Assembly: GCF_021462405.1 (NCBI RefSeq)
Contig: NZ_JAKEDU010000002.1
Location: 1 to 64,000 of the forward strand
Source of the DNA: Thermus tengchongensis
Lineage (GTDB): Bacteria > Deinococcota > Deinococci > Deinococcales > Thermaceae
DNA: 64,000 nucleotides
Direction: 5' to 3'
Part shown: piece by piece, positions 9,313 through 17,366 of the stretch
Layout: each line of letters begins with the position of its first letter
Position numbering within the stretch: the stretch's first letter is position 1
The notes under the pieces: model-generated
Told to the model about the DNA's origin: nothing
The model's input: the letters and a program-made list of their open reading frames with translations, nothing else
Database searches by the model: none
Translations under genes and position numbers: made by a program

Positions 9313-9445
9313 AAGCCCTACTAGGCTACGCTCAGGCCTCGGGGTTTTACCAGGGGGCTTCCGTTAAGGAAAGGAATGCCTCTCCCAAGGCGGAGGGGGA
9401 GCCTGGCCTTTGGGCTTGCCATGGGGCTTTTGCTAGGGTAGGGGT

Positions 9446-11059
9446 GTGCGTGGGTTCCTTCTCTCCTTCCTCCTGGCCCTTACCTCCTGCCAGGCCCAGG
9501 GCCTTCCCGAGCCCTTCGCTGCCCTGGAGGGGGGAAGGGTGGAGGAGATGCGCCAGGTGGCCCTGGGCGGCGAAGGGTATGCCCGGATGCTTTCGGGCTG
9601 GCTGCTGGTGGACCGGGAGGAGGTCCCCTTGGCGGAACGGGCGGAGTACGCTTGGCGCTACGCCCTTTTCTTGGAGGAGGTGCGGGCCTTTGAACCGGGC
9701 TGGGAAGCGAAAGCCGCCTGGCGCAAGGCCGCTTTCCTCCTACAGAAAGCCCAGGACCCCCGGGCCTTTTCTGCCTGGCAGAGGCTTTTGCCCGAAGAGG
9801 AGGCGGTGGCCGCCCTCCTTTCCCTGGGGGAGGGGGAGAGGCTTTGGGAAGCCCTCTTCCGGGGGCGGGCCTACGAGGCTCTTTTGCGGGTTCTTCCCCT
9901 GGGGGTGCGTCCCGACCTCCGCGCCCAGGCGCTTTTCCGGCTAGGGCGCTATGAGGAGGCTTTGCCCTTTTACCGGGAGTGGGCCAGAGAGGACCCCAGG
10001 GGGTACCTGGGCCTGGGTTACGCCCTTTGGCGGCTTGGGCGAAGGGAGGAGGCCCTGGAGGCCTTGGCCCGCTATGACCACCCGGAAAGCCGCTACGCTC
10101 AGGGGCGGATCCTGGAGGAGATGGGAAGGCTCCTCGAGGCGGTGGCCGCCTACCGGAGGAGCACCCCAGAAGGTTTGTGGCGGGCCACGGGAGTTCTGGA
10201 GCGGCTGGGCCTCAGGAGGGAGGCCCTGGAGCTCTATTTGGACCTGGCCCGGGGCTCGAGCCGCTATGCGGATGATGCCGCCCTTCGGGCCTATTTCCTG
10301 GCGAGGGAGCTGGGGCTAGGGGAGCTTGGGGAGGAAGCCCTAAGCCTTGTGCCGGGGGGGTTAGGCCTTCTCCTGGGGAAGGAGCCCGGGCCCCCGCCCC
10401 CTGCCCCTTCCTCCTCGCCCCCGCCGGAGGCGCCCCTGGTGGAGGCCCTGGTGGCCTCCGGTAAGGAGGCTTGGGCCCGGGGCGTGGTGCGCTACGCCCT
10501 CTGGCAGCGCCCCCAAGACTGGCCTGTCCTGGTGCCCCTCCTTTACCGCCTGGGGGCCTACCGGGAGGGAATCCGCGCCGCCTGGCCCACCGCCATGGCC
10601 TACCCCCGCCCCTACCGGGCGTGGGTGGAGGGATACGCCCAAAGGGAGGGGCTGGACCCCGATCTCCTCTACGCCCTCCTCCACGTGGAAAGCCGCTTTG
10701 ACCCCCTGGCGGTAAGCCCCACGGGGGCCCTGGGGCTGGCGCAGTTTTTGCGGAGCACCTGGGCCGACGTGGCCCGGATGCTGGGGGAGCCCCCCGCCGA
10801 CCCCTTTGACCCCGAGGCCAGCATCCGCTACGCCGCCCGCTACCTGCGCTGGCTCCTGGAGCGCTGCTCCGCCTTCAAAGGCCTGGAGCAGCTGGCCTGT
10901 GCCCTCACCGCCTACAACGGGGGCATCGGCTACACCCTCAGGGGCATCGCCCGCGAGGGGGACCTCTACGCCTTTCTCCGCTTCCAGGAGCGGGACGAGC
11001 CCCGGGAGTACCTGGCCAAGGTGCTCGCCGCTTATGCCGCCTACCGGGCTACTCCTTAG
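9446..11059 (+). CDS. Soluble lytic murein transglycosylase-like lipoprotein with TPR-like repeats
   Basis: 537 residues from a GTG start. The N terminus MRGFLLSFLLALTSC is a lipoprotein signal peptide (lipobox LTSC). The middle (~50-330) is helical and TPR-like (repeated EALPFYREW, EALEALARY-type units). The C-terminal ~160 residues are an SLT lysozyme-like domain with catalytic Glu in HVESRFDP and the typical GALGLAQFL and LTAYNGG motifs. It should cleave peptidoglycan glycan strands at the cell envelope. It runs convergent with napA and overlaps its end by 11 bp. Confidence 0.9.
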   Translation: MRGFLLSFLLALTSCQAQGLPEPFAALEGGRVEEMRQVALGGEGYARMLSGWLLVDREEVPLAERAEYAWRYALFLEEVRAFEPGWEAKAAWRKAAFLLQKAQDPRAFSAWQRLLPEEEAVAALLSLGEGERLWEALFRGRAYEALLRVLPLGVRPDLRAQALFRLGRYEEALPFYREWAREDPRGYLGLGYALWRLGRREEALEALARYDHPESRYAQGRILEEMGRLLEAVAAYRRSTPEGLWRATGVLERLGLRREALELYLDLARGSSRYADDAALRAYFLARELGLGELGEEALSLVPGGLGLLLGKEPGPPPPAPSSSPPPEAPLVEALVASGKEAWARGVVRYALWQRPQDWPVLVPLLYRLGAYREGIRAAWPTAMAYPRPYRAWVEGYAQREGLDPDLLYALLHVESRFDPLAVSPTGALGLAQFLRSTWADVARMLGEPPADPFDPEASIRYAARYLRWLLERCSAFKGLEQLACALTAYNGGIGYTLRGIAREGDLYAFLRFQERDEPREYLAKVLAAYAAYRATP

Positions 11060-12212
11060 CCTGGCGCAGGCCCTTTTCCGTCCAGGCGATAAGGGGCTTT
11101 AGGGCAAAGGGGGCGAAGAGGGTGGTGAAGACCACCATGAAGAGGACGATGGCGTACTCCTCTTCGTTCACGGCGCCTGCGGCCAGACCCAGGGCGGCCA
11201 CGATCAGCCCCACCTCTCCCCGGGGAGCCATGCCCACCCCCACGGTGAGGGCCGAACGCACGCCCTGGGTGAGGGAGCCCAGGAACCCACCCAGCACCTT
11301 GCCCAGGATGGCGATGACCGTGACCACGCTTCCCGCCGCCAGGGTGGCGGGGGAGATCAGGGCAGCCAGCTCCAACCGCACCCCCACCATGGCGAAAAAG
11401 ATAGGGGCTAAAAAGCCTTCGATGGCGAAGATGGGCTCCTCGAGGCGGTACTTCTCCCGCACCTCAGAGAGGAGCATGCCCCCCAAAAAGGCCCCCACGA
11501 TGGGGGCCAGGCCGATGGCGGCGGCCAGGGCGGCCATGCCTACCCCCAGGGCCAGGGCGAAGCCCACCGGGCTGCCCACGGGAAGCCTTTCCAGGGGCAG
11601 GCGGGCGAAGAGGGGCGAAAGGGCCACCGCCAGGCCCACGAAGACCACGGAAAGGAGGATGAGTTGCAGGATGGCCCCGGTCTCCACCTGCCCGGTTTTA
11701 GCCACCCCGTTCACCACCGCTAGAACGATAAGACCCAGCACGTCGTCAATGACGGCTGCCCCCAGGATGACCCGGGCGTAGGGGCGGGAGAGCACCCCAA
11801 GCTCCTGCAAGACCCGCGCGGTGATCCCCACGCTGGTGGCCACCAAGGCGGTGCCCAGGAAGAGGGAGGGCAGGGTGGCGAAGCCGATCTGGAGGCCAAA
11901 GAGGTACCCCCCCACGAAGGGAAAGGCCACCCCCAAAACCGCCACCAGGAAGGCTTCCTTTCCCACGGCCAGGATGTCCTTGAGCCGGGTTTCCAGGCCC
12001 ACCATGAAGAGGAGGAAGATGGCCCCAAGCTCGGCGATGAACTCCAGGATCTCCCCCTCGTGCACCCAACCCAGGAGGGCAGGGCCTACCAAGATGCCGG
12101 CCAGCACCTCGCCAATGACCACGGGCTGGTTCAGGCGCTTGAAGAGGAAGGCCATGACCTGGGCAGCCAGGATGAGGTAGAAGACCTCGAGGATGTGCCC
12201 AGCTCCATGCAT
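11049..12212 (-). CDS. napA: Na+/H+ antiporter NapA (CPA2 family)
   Basis: 387 residues with about a dozen hydrophobic segments. It is nearly colinear with T. thermophilus NapA as I remember it, including the ion-binding Asp pair in AAVIDDVLG, residues 156-157 when the ATG at 12212 is used. A GTG one codon upstream (12215) is possible, but the ATG gives the known numbering. It exchanges Na+ for H+ across the inner membrane. The upstream CBS-domain gene stops at 12212-12214, sharing one base (TGATG), so the two genes are translationally coupled. Confidence 0.95.
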   Translation of the reverse strand: MHGAGHILEVFYLILAAQVMAFLFKRLNQPVVIGEVLAGILVGPALLGWVHEGEILEFIAELGAIFLLFMVGLETRLKDILAVGKEAFLVAVLGVAFPFVGGYLFGLQIGFATLPSLFLGTALVATSVGITARVLQELGVLSRPYARVILGAAVIDDVLGLIVLAVVNGVAKTGQVETGAILQLILLSVVFVGLAVALSPLFARLPLERLPVGSPVGFALALGVGMAALAAAIGLAPIVGAFLGGMLLSEVREKYRLEEPIFAIEGFLAPIFFAMVGVRLELAALISPATLAAGSVVTVIAILGKVLGGFLGSLTQGVRSALTVGVGMAPRGEVGLIVAALGLAAGAVNEEEYAIVLFMVVFTTLFAPFALKPLIAWTEKGLRQAKE

Positions 12213-12664
12213 CACCGCCTCCTTAGGATGAGCTTGAGGAAGTCGCTCCGGGTGAGGATGCCCACCACCCTATTGCCCTGGTCCACCACCGGCAGGTGGC
12301 GCACCTCGCTGGTGAGGAGAGTTTGCAAAGCCTTTCCCACCGGATCCTCGGGATGCAGGCGGGGGATATCCGTGCGCATCACCGCCTTTACCGGCGTTTT
12401 CTGGTAGCGCCGGTAGATATCCTCCAAAAACTCCCCATCCACCCACTCCCCAAAAAGCTGCAAGGCTTCCACGTCCGAGAAGGGGACGTTCTCCGGGTGG
12501 GGCAGGAGTTCCTCCACCTGGAGAAGCCCCAGGAGGCACCCCTCCTTGTCCACCACAGGGAGGCTGCCGTAGCGCTTTTCCAGGATGCGCCGGGCGGCTT
12601 CCTCGAGGGTGGCCTCTGGCCCGATGGTGTCGGGGTTTGGGGTCATGAGTTCGACCACCTTCAT
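12212..12664 (-). CDS. Two-CBS-domain protein
   Basis: 150 residues. Two CBS motifs are visible: residues ~1-55 (VVELMTPNPDTIGPEATLEEA ... GSLPVVDKEG) and ~90-150 (VKAVMRTDIPRLHPEDPVGKA ... RHLPVVDQGN ... GILTRSDFLKLIL). CBS pairs bind adenosyl nucleotides and usually regulate an attached or partner protein. Overlap with napA by one base suggests it may tune the antiporter or simply be co-expressed with it; this is inference. Confidence 0.85.
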   Translation of the reverse strand: MKVVELMTPNPDTIGPEATLEEAARRILEKRYGSLPVVDKEGCLLGLLQVEELLPHPENVPFSDVEALQLFGEWVDGEFLEDIYRRYQKTPVKAVMRTDIPRLHPEDPVGKALQTLLTSEVRHLPVVDQGNRVVGILTRSDFLKLILRRR

Positions 12665-12674
12665 GGGCTAAAGT

Positions 12675-13307
12675 TTACCAGCGCCGCCACCTGGGGGCAA
12701 AGCGCCGGGCCATGAGGGCGCCGAAGAGGAACCCCCCCAGGTGGGCCCACCAGGCCACCCCGGGGAGGCCCAAGAGGCCTTGCAGGAGCTGGAGGAAGGC
12801 CCAGTAGCCCAGGTAGAACCCGGCGGGGAAGGTGACGAAGAGGGGAAAGATGAAGAAGACCACGGAGACCACATAGGCCCGGGGGAAGAGGACGTAGTAG
12901 GCCCCCAAGACCGCAGACACCGCCCCGCTGGCCCCGATCATGGGGATGGTGCTCAAGGGGCTGAAGAGGCCCTGGACTAGGGCGGCTGCCACGCCTCCAA
13001 GGAGATAGAAGAGGAAGAAGCGGCCATGGCCCATGCGGTCCTCCACGTTGTCCCCGAAGACCCAGAGGAACCACATATTGGATAGAATATGAAAAAAGCT
13101 CCCGTGGAGGAACATGCTGGTGAGGAGGCGGTAGCCCTGGCCCCAGGGGTCCTGAAAGAACAAGGCGGGGATAAAACCGTAGGCCTCGGCAGACCACTCC
13201 AGGCCCACGGAAAGTTGCCAGAGAAAGGCCAAGGCGTTAAAGAACACCAGGCCCTTGACCACGAAAGCGGGCCGGCGGGCGTGGTTGAGGTCGTAGAGGG
13301 GGAACAC
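12675..13307 (-). CDS. Rhomboid-family intramembrane serine protease
   Basis: 210 residues with six or so membrane segments. The GTG at 13307 is preceded by AGGAGG and begins one base after the upstream gene's stop; the longer open frame overlaps that gene and is unlikely. Catalytic Ser is in GASGAVSAVLG and catalytic His in AHLGGFLFG. The FLHGSFFHILSNMWFLWVFG segment is the typical loop and second helix of rhomboids. It cleaves membrane proteins within the bilayer; the substrate is unknown. Confidence 0.92.
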   Translation of the reverse strand: MFPLYDLNHARRPAFVVKGLVFFNALAFLWQLSVGLEWSAEAYGFIPALFFQDPWGQGYRLLTSMFLHGSFFHILSNMWFLWVFGDNVEDRMGHGRFFLFYLLGGVAAALVQGLFSPLSTIPMIGASGAVSAVLGAYYVLFPRAYVVSVVFFIFPLFVTFPAGFYLGYWAFLQLLQGLLGLPGVAWWAHLGGFLFGALMARRFAPRWRRW

Positions 13308-13308
13308 C

Positions 13309-14142
13309 CTAAGGCCTCCTGGGCTCTTGGTGGCGGTAGGGTACGGGCACGTACTGCACGCTGGGCTTGCCCCCCTGGGCCTGGGGGTAGAGGTCCATGA
13401 GCTCATAGACCTCGAGGGGCATTTCCGTGCTCACGGGAAGGCCCATCTCCCGGGCCTGGGCCACGTCGATGGGGTAGTCGTGGGTCCAGGTGCCCTGGGA
13501 GAGGAGGGTGGCCACCTCCTCGGCCTTCTCCTCGGGCATGCGCTTCATGAGGAGGCTTTTCACCGTGGCCTTCACCTGCCTGAGGGCCTTTTCCGCCACG
13601 TCCGCCAGGATCAGGGTCTGGTCGTCGATCTCCTGGATGGGTTTTTTCTCCAGCACCTTGAGGATGCTGGCCGCGGGGTACTGGCCGAGCTGGGGGTCCA
13701 CCGGGCCCAAGACGGCGTTCTCGTCCATGACGATCTCGTCTGCGGCTAAGGCAATGAGGGTGCCCCCGGACATGGCGTAGTGGGGCACGAAGACCGTGAC
13801 CTTGGCCGGGTGGCGCAAAAGGGCCTCGGCGATCTGCTCCGCCGCCAGGACCAGGCCCCCAGGGGTGTGGAGGATGAGGTCAATGGGCATGTTCTTGTCG
13901 GTGAGGCGGATGGCCCTTAGAACTTGCTCCGAGTCGTCGATGTTGATGAAGCGGCTGATGGGGATACCCAGGAAGCTTACGGCTTCCTGGCGGTGGATGA
14001 GGGTGATCACGCGGCTTTTGCGCTTCCTTTCCAGCTCAGCGATCTTGCGGGCCCGGGCCCCCAGGAGCATCTGTTGCTGCAAGTAGGGAGATAGGGCCGA
14101 GAGGATGAAAAAGAGCCAGAAGAGCTGGAAAAAAATCTCCAT
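13309..14142 (-). CDS. Membrane-anchored SDH/ClpP-class serine protease
   Basis: 277 residues. The ATG at 14142 is preceded by GGGAG and gives an N-terminal membrane helix (MEIFFQLFWLFFILSALSP). The rest has the ClpP/crotonase fold of the serine dehydrogenase proteinase (SDH) family: LILHTPGGLVLAAEQIA, nucleophile Ser in YAMSGGTLIALAADEIVMDENAVLGPVDPQ. It sits directly upstream of rhomboid in the same operon, suggesting a joint membrane-protein quality-control role. The open frame continues 22 codons further upstream, but no good ribosome site is there. Confidence 0.87.
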   Translation of the reverse strand: MEIFFQLFWLFFILSALSPYLQQQMLLGARARKIAELERKRKSRVITLIHRQEAVSFLGIPISRFINIDDSEQVLRAIRLTDKNMPIDLILHTPGGLVLAAEQIAEALLRHPAKVTVFVPHYAMSGGTLIALAADEIVMDENAVLGPVDPQLGQYPAASILKVLEKKPIQEIDDQTLILADVAEKALRQVKATVKSLLMKRMPEEKAEEVATLLSQGTWTHDYPIDVAQAREMGLPVSTEMPLEVYELMDLYPQAQGGKPSVQYVPVPYRHQEPRRP

Positions 14143-14217
14143 AGGTGCTCCCTCGCATTCAACATAAAGCCTCCTGGGGGAGTCTGCAAGGGCTGGTTTT
14201 CTGGGCATAAGCGCCCT

Positions 14218-14312
14218 GTTGTGGTTTGGGCCACAACAAGAACTCCCGAAGGGCCACGGGAAAGCCGCTTCCTCGTGGGCCGATGGAGCAATCTCTGCCT
14301 ACGGGCCCTTCG
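14218..14312 (+). repeat. hairpin repeat, divergent copy (E)
   Basis: GTTGTGG (14218-14224) pairs with CCACAAC (14231-14237). The stretch from GCCGATGG to the end (about 27 bp) matches the tail of the copy at 50287-50398 at about 21 positions. It lies between two minus-strand genes. Confidence 0.5.
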
Positions 14313-14317
14313 GGGGG

Positions 14318-15454
14318 TTAGGGGGCCTTGGCCTGGGCAGGCTTTGCCCTTTGACCCTTAGGGTAGAGCCAGCGCCCGATGTCCGGGGCAAAGCGGATGA
14401 GGAGCGCCCCTAAGGGAATGGAAACCAGCACCAAGAGTACTGCCACCTGGGCCACCAGAGGATAGCCTTGGGCCTGGGCTAAAGCCCCCAGAACCAGGTT
14501 GAACTCCCCCCTGGGGACCAGGTAGAGGGCGCTGTAAAGCCCACGCTTGCGGGAGAGGCCTGCCCGGGTGCCCCCCAGGTGGTTAAGGGGGAGCTTGACC
14601 AGGAGGCCCAGCAGGGCCAGGACCACCACGGCTGGGGTAAGGCCCTGGAAGAGGTCCCGGGCCCCTGCGCCCACCACCAGGAAGAAGAGGGCCACCCCCA
14701 GGTCCCTCACCGGGCCGAAGAGGCGCTCCAAGCGTTCCCTTAACCCCAAGGCGGCGGCGAGGGTCCCTGCCAAAAAAGCCCCCAGCCCCACCGAAGCCCC
14801 CGCCGCCTGGAAGAGGAGGGCGGTCCCCGTGGTGAAGGCCGCTCCTAGGAGGAGGACCAGTTCGTCGGAAAGGCTTTCCATGAAGCGCACCAGTCCTGGT
14901 CCCAGGAGGCGGGCCGAGGCCAAGTAAGCGGTGGCCAGGAAGAGGCTCAGGAGGAAACCGCTGAGGCCCTGACCCCCCAGGAGGGCCAGGAGGACCAGCA
15001 CCACCAGGTCCTCGAGGACCGATACTCCCAGGACCACCTCGCTTTCCGGGTTGGCCGCCCGCCGCAGGTCGATGATCAGCTTGACGATCACCGCACTGGA
15101 GCTCACGTAGATGACGCCCGCCAAAAGGGCCGCCCCCCGCCAGTCCAGCCCGGCCATGAGCCCCAGGAAAAAGCCCACGGGTAGTGCTAGGCCATCGTAA
15201 AAACCAGCCCTCACCGCCTTGCCCGAGAGGCTTCTTAAGCGATCAGGGCCGAACTCCAGCCCCACGGAGAAGAGGAGGAGGAGAAGGCCCAGGGAGGGAA
15301 GGGGCTCGAGGTCCTCCACAGGCAAGGCCCCGCCCACCCAGAGGCCCGTAAGAAGGTAGATGGGCAAGGGAGGGAAGCCAAAGCGGTGAACCAGGGCCGC
15401 CCCCAGGGCCAGGAGCCCTGCGGTCAGGGCAAAGGCCTCCACGGAAGGGTGCAT
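14318..15454 (-). CDS. CPA2-type cation/proton antiporter, KhtU-like
   Basis: 378 residues and about 12 membrane segments (ALTAGLLALGAALVHRFG, PIYLLTGLWVGGAL, LGLLLLLFSVGLEF and so on), typical of CPA2 K+(Na+)/H+ antiporters. The ATG at 15454 shares one base with the TGA of the upstream khtT-like gene, so the upstream frame extension is not used. Pairing with a soluble TrkA-C protein is the arrangement of Bacillus KhtTU, a K+ efflux system. It belongs to the same CPA2 superfamily as napA a few kilobases away but is clearly a different subgroup. Confidence 0.85.
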   Translation of the reverse strand: MHPSVEAFALTAGLLALGAALVHRFGFPPLPIYLLTGLWVGGALPVEDLEPLPSLGLLLLLFSVGLEFGPDRLRSLSGKAVRAGFYDGLALPVGFFLGLMAGLDWRGAALLAGVIYVSSSAVIVKLIIDLRRAANPESEVVLGVSVLEDLVVLVLLALLGGQGLSGFLLSLFLATAYLASARLLGPGLVRFMESLSDELVLLLGAAFTTGTALLFQAAGASVGLGAFLAGTLAAALGLRERLERLFGPVRDLGVALFFLVVGAGARDLFQGLTPAVVVLALLGLLVKLPLNHLGGTRAGLSRKRGLYSALYLVPRGEFNLVLGALAQAQGYPLVAQVAVLLVLVSIPLGALLIRFAPDIGRWLYPKGQRAKPAQAKAP

Positions 15455-15927
15455 CAGAGGCTCCTCTTTAAGGCTTCCACTGCCTCCCGGGTGCCGGCCA
15501 CCACCAGGGTGTCCCCCACTTCCAGGACCGTTTCCGGATCGGGGTTGGGGATCAAGGGTGCCCCCGGGCGGTCCACCGCCAGAAGGTGGGCCCCTTGGGG
15601 CAAGGGAAGCTCCCCCACCCTCCGACCCGCCAGCTGGGAGCCTGGGAGAACGCGGATCCACTCGATGACCTTCTGCCCCAGCTTGCTCTGGGTGTCCCCC
15701 ACCGCTTCCGGGTGGAAGAGAACTCCTGCCAGGATGGCCCCCAGCTCCCGGGCCTCCTCGTCGGTGAGGTCCAGGGCGGCGCTGGGCTCTTCGTCCTCCC
15801 CGGCCTCAAAGTATTGGAGTTCCCGCTTGCCGGAGCTGTGGACCACGATCACGATGCGGTCCCCGCTGCCTACGGTGACGGTGTACTTGCGCCCTACCCC
15901 GGGCAGGACCACTTCCTCCACCTTCAT
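15454..15927 (-). CDS. KhtT-like regulatory subunit with TrkA-C (RCK_C) domain
   Basis: 157 residues. The N-terminal half (~1-75) resembles the KhtT N-terminal domain. The C-terminal half (~80-157; LAGRRVGELPLPQGAHLLAVDRP ... VLEVGDTLVVAGTREAVEAL) is an RCK_C ligand-binding domain, which in KhtT binds cyclic di-AMP. It is translationally coupled to the antiporter gene that follows. Confidence 0.85.
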   Translation of the reverse strand: MKVEEVVLPGVGRKYTVTVGSGDRIVIVVHSSGKRELQYFEAGEDEEPSAALDLTDEEARELGAILAGVLFHPEAVGDTQSKLGQKVIEWIRVLPGSQLAGRRVGELPLPQGAHLLAVDRPGAPLIPNPDPETVLEVGDTLVVAGTREAVEALKRSL

Positions 15928-15929
15928 GG

Positions 15930-16343
15930 CTACCTCCTCGGCGAGAACTGTACGGCCAGGGTGCGCCCGGCCACCAGGGCCAGGATGCCCAGGGTCCAGA
16001 AGAAGAGGTCCAGCCCAGAGAGCTTTTCGGCGAAAAGGAGGAGAAGAAGTTCCCGCAGGGCCAGGGCCACCCCGATCTCCAGGAGGACCTCGAGGCGCAC
16101 CCTTTCCAGCTCGAAGTACTCTACGAAGACCCGCACCAGCTCCAACACGATGACCAAACTGAGGACGTTGGTGACCAGCTCCTTCAGGCCCAGGCGCACC
16201 GTGGGTTCCGTAAGGGTGAGACCCAGCTCCATGAAGGTGCGCCCCACCCCCACAAAAAGCCCGATGAGGAGGGCCACCACCACCAGGTTGAAGACCAGGC
16301 GGGTGGCCCTTCGGTAAAGGGAGAGCAGAAAATCCTGGCTCAT
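15930..16343 (-). CDS. PsiE-family membrane protein
   Basis: 137 residues with four hydrophobic helices (LVFNLVVVALLIGLFVGVG, VLSLVIVLELVRVFVEYF, EIGVALALRELLLLLF, LFFWTLGILALVAGRTLA). The pattern fits the phosphate-starvation-inducible PsiE family, whose function is unknown. It starts one base after the stop of the histone-fold gene and is followed closely by the KhtTU pair, so it is probably co-transcribed with them. Confidence 0.75.
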   Translation of the reverse strand: MSQDFLLSLYRRATRLVFNLVVVALLIGLFVGVGRTFMELGLTLTEPTVRLGLKELVTNVLSLVIVLELVRVFVEYFELERVRLEVLLEIGVALALRELLLLLFAEKLSGLDLFFWTLGILALVAGRTLAVQFSPRR

Positions 16344-16344
16344 G

Positions 16345-16791
16345 CTAGAGCAGGAGGTTGAAAACCCGCTCGGCCCGCTCGTGGTGCTCGGTCTGGGGGT
16401 TTTTGAGCTTGGGATCCAGCTCCTTGAGTACCCGGGCGTAAGCCACCACCAGGGCCCCGGCCACCTCGGGAAGCAGGTTACGCACGTCCTCGGAGATCTC
16501 CAGGTCTAGGGGGGGTAAAGCGGCTAAGGCGTCCAGCACGGGTGTGAGCTCCAGGGTGGTGTCCATGGTCCGGAACTCCTTGAGGGTTTCCTGGAGCCCC
16601 TTGGTGAGGGGAAGGTCGGGCTCAAGGATGATGTCCCGGCCGTTGTACTTGGCGTGGCGCTCGGCCACCACTAGAAGGTCGTAGACCTTGTTCCTCAGAA
16701 AGTCGGAAAGGCGTTTGAGGTCGTTCTTGTCCACGTCCAGTCCCGCCGCTAGGCGGAAGAGCTTTTCAAACTCGGCTGCTTTCATCAACAT
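16345..16791 (-). CDS. DUF1931 histone-fold protein
   Basis: 148 residues. The sequence (MLMKAAEFEKLF ... DVDKNDLKRLSDFLRNK ... NPQTEHHERAERVFNLLL) is close to T. thermophilus TTHA1479, whose crystal structure, like that of Aquifex aq_328, shows two histone folds in one chain. The function is not known. The first ATG is chosen because AGGAGGT lies 8 nt before it. Its promoter overlaps an inverted repeat also found at clpB and dnaK, so it is probably heat- or stress-regulated. Confidence 0.93.
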   Translation of the reverse strand: MLMKAAEFEKLFRLAAGLDVDKNDLKRLSDFLRNKVYDLLVVAERHAKYNGRDIILEPDLPLTKGLQETLKEFRTMDTTLELTPVLDALAALPPLDLEISEDVRNLLPEVAGALVVAYARVLKELDPKLKNPQTEHHERAERVFNLLL

Positions 16792-16812
16792 ACCTGCTCA
16801 CCTCCTGACTTC

Positions 16813-16842
16813 AGGATAGGAGTTGATAATGATAGTGTCAAG
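16813..16842 (-). promoter_or_regulatory. promoter of the DUF1931-psiE-khtTU operon with HAIR-like operator
   Basis: On the minus strand, TTGACA (16836-16841) and TATCCT (16813-16818) are 17 bp apart. The -35 box lies inside the inverted repeat CTTGA-N11-TCAAC (16822-16842). Its half-sites and spacing equal those of the HspR-binding HAIR element (CTTGAGT-N7-ACTCAAG). Confidence 0.75.
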
Positions 16843-16858
16843 ATACCTGATAAAGAAA

Positions 16859-16893
16859 CCACCAACCCAAGGCGCAGAGCCAAGGGTTGGTGG
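16859..16893 (-). terminator. intrinsic terminator after the hsp20 gene at 16899
   Basis: A 10-bp perfect stem, CCACCAACCC/GGGTTGGTGG, has a 15-nt loop that itself holds a GGC/GCC pair. On the minus strand it is followed by TTTCTTTA. It closes the clpB-to-hsp20 cluster. Confidence 0.85.
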
Positions 16894-16898
16894 ATCTC

Positions 16899-17312
16899 TT
16901 AGCCTTCTTGCACGGGGATCCTCACCGGAGGCTCAGGGGGGCGCTTCTCCCGGGGGATTCTCACCTCCAGCACGCCCTTGTGGAGCTTGGCCTCGAGGCC
17001 TTCCTTCTTGGCGTCCTTGGGGAGGAGATAAGCGCGGTAGATCCTGCCGTAGACGATTTCTGAGAGGTGCTTGGTGCGCTTTTCCTCCCGCTTTTCTCCC
17101 TCCACCACCAGCTGGTCCCCTTCCAGGCGCACCTCCAGGTTCTCGGGGCCCAAGCCCGGCACCTCCACCCGGAGGAGGTAGTGGTCCTCGTGCTCCTGCA
17201 ACTCGGAAAGGGGCTCCAGGAGCTCCCCCGTCTCCTTAAAGGCCTTTTCCAAAGCTTCCTCAAAGGCCTTGCGCACCCGGTTCCGGCCGAAGGGCCAAAG
17301 CTTCTCCAACAT
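16899..17312 (-). CDS. Small heat-shock protein (Hsp20/alpha-crystallin)
   Basis: 137 residues. A short N-terminal arm is followed by an alpha-crystallin domain (~40-125: HYLLRVEVPGLGPENLEVRLEGDQLVVEGEK ... GVLEVRIPRE). The C-terminal tail PPVRIPVQEG has the I-x-I/V-type motif (RIPV) used for oligomer assembly. It acts as an ATP-independent holdase. Last gene of the minus-strand heat-shock cluster. A hairpin sits between it and the phosphoesterase gene upstream. Confidence 0.92.
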   Translation of the reverse strand: MLEKLWPFGRNRVRKAFEEALEKAFKETGELLEPLSELQEHEDHYLLRVEVPGLGPENLEVRLEGDQLVVEGEKREEKRTKHLSEIVYGRIYRAYLLPKDAKKEGLEAKLHKGVLEVRIPREKRPPEPPVRIPVQEG

Positions 17313-17335
17313 CTTGACCTCCTTTTAGGAGCATA

Positions 17336-17359
17336 GGGCCCCGCCCTCAGGCGGGGCCC
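17336..17359 (-). terminator. strong GC hairpin between phosphoesterase and hsp20 genes
   Basis: A perfect 10-bp stem GGGCCCCGCC/GGCGGGGCCC has a 4-nt loop and lies 7 bp after the phosphoesterase stop on the minus strand. No long T-run follows, so it may be a partial terminator or an mRNA-end stabiliser. Confidence 0.55.
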
Positions 17360-17366
17360 CCGGGGC

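Noticed and set aside
12675-13406. Longer rhomboid frame starting at 13406
   Set aside because: The 33 extra residues overlap the SDH-type protease gene and are low complexity. The GTG at 13307 has AGGAGG upstream.
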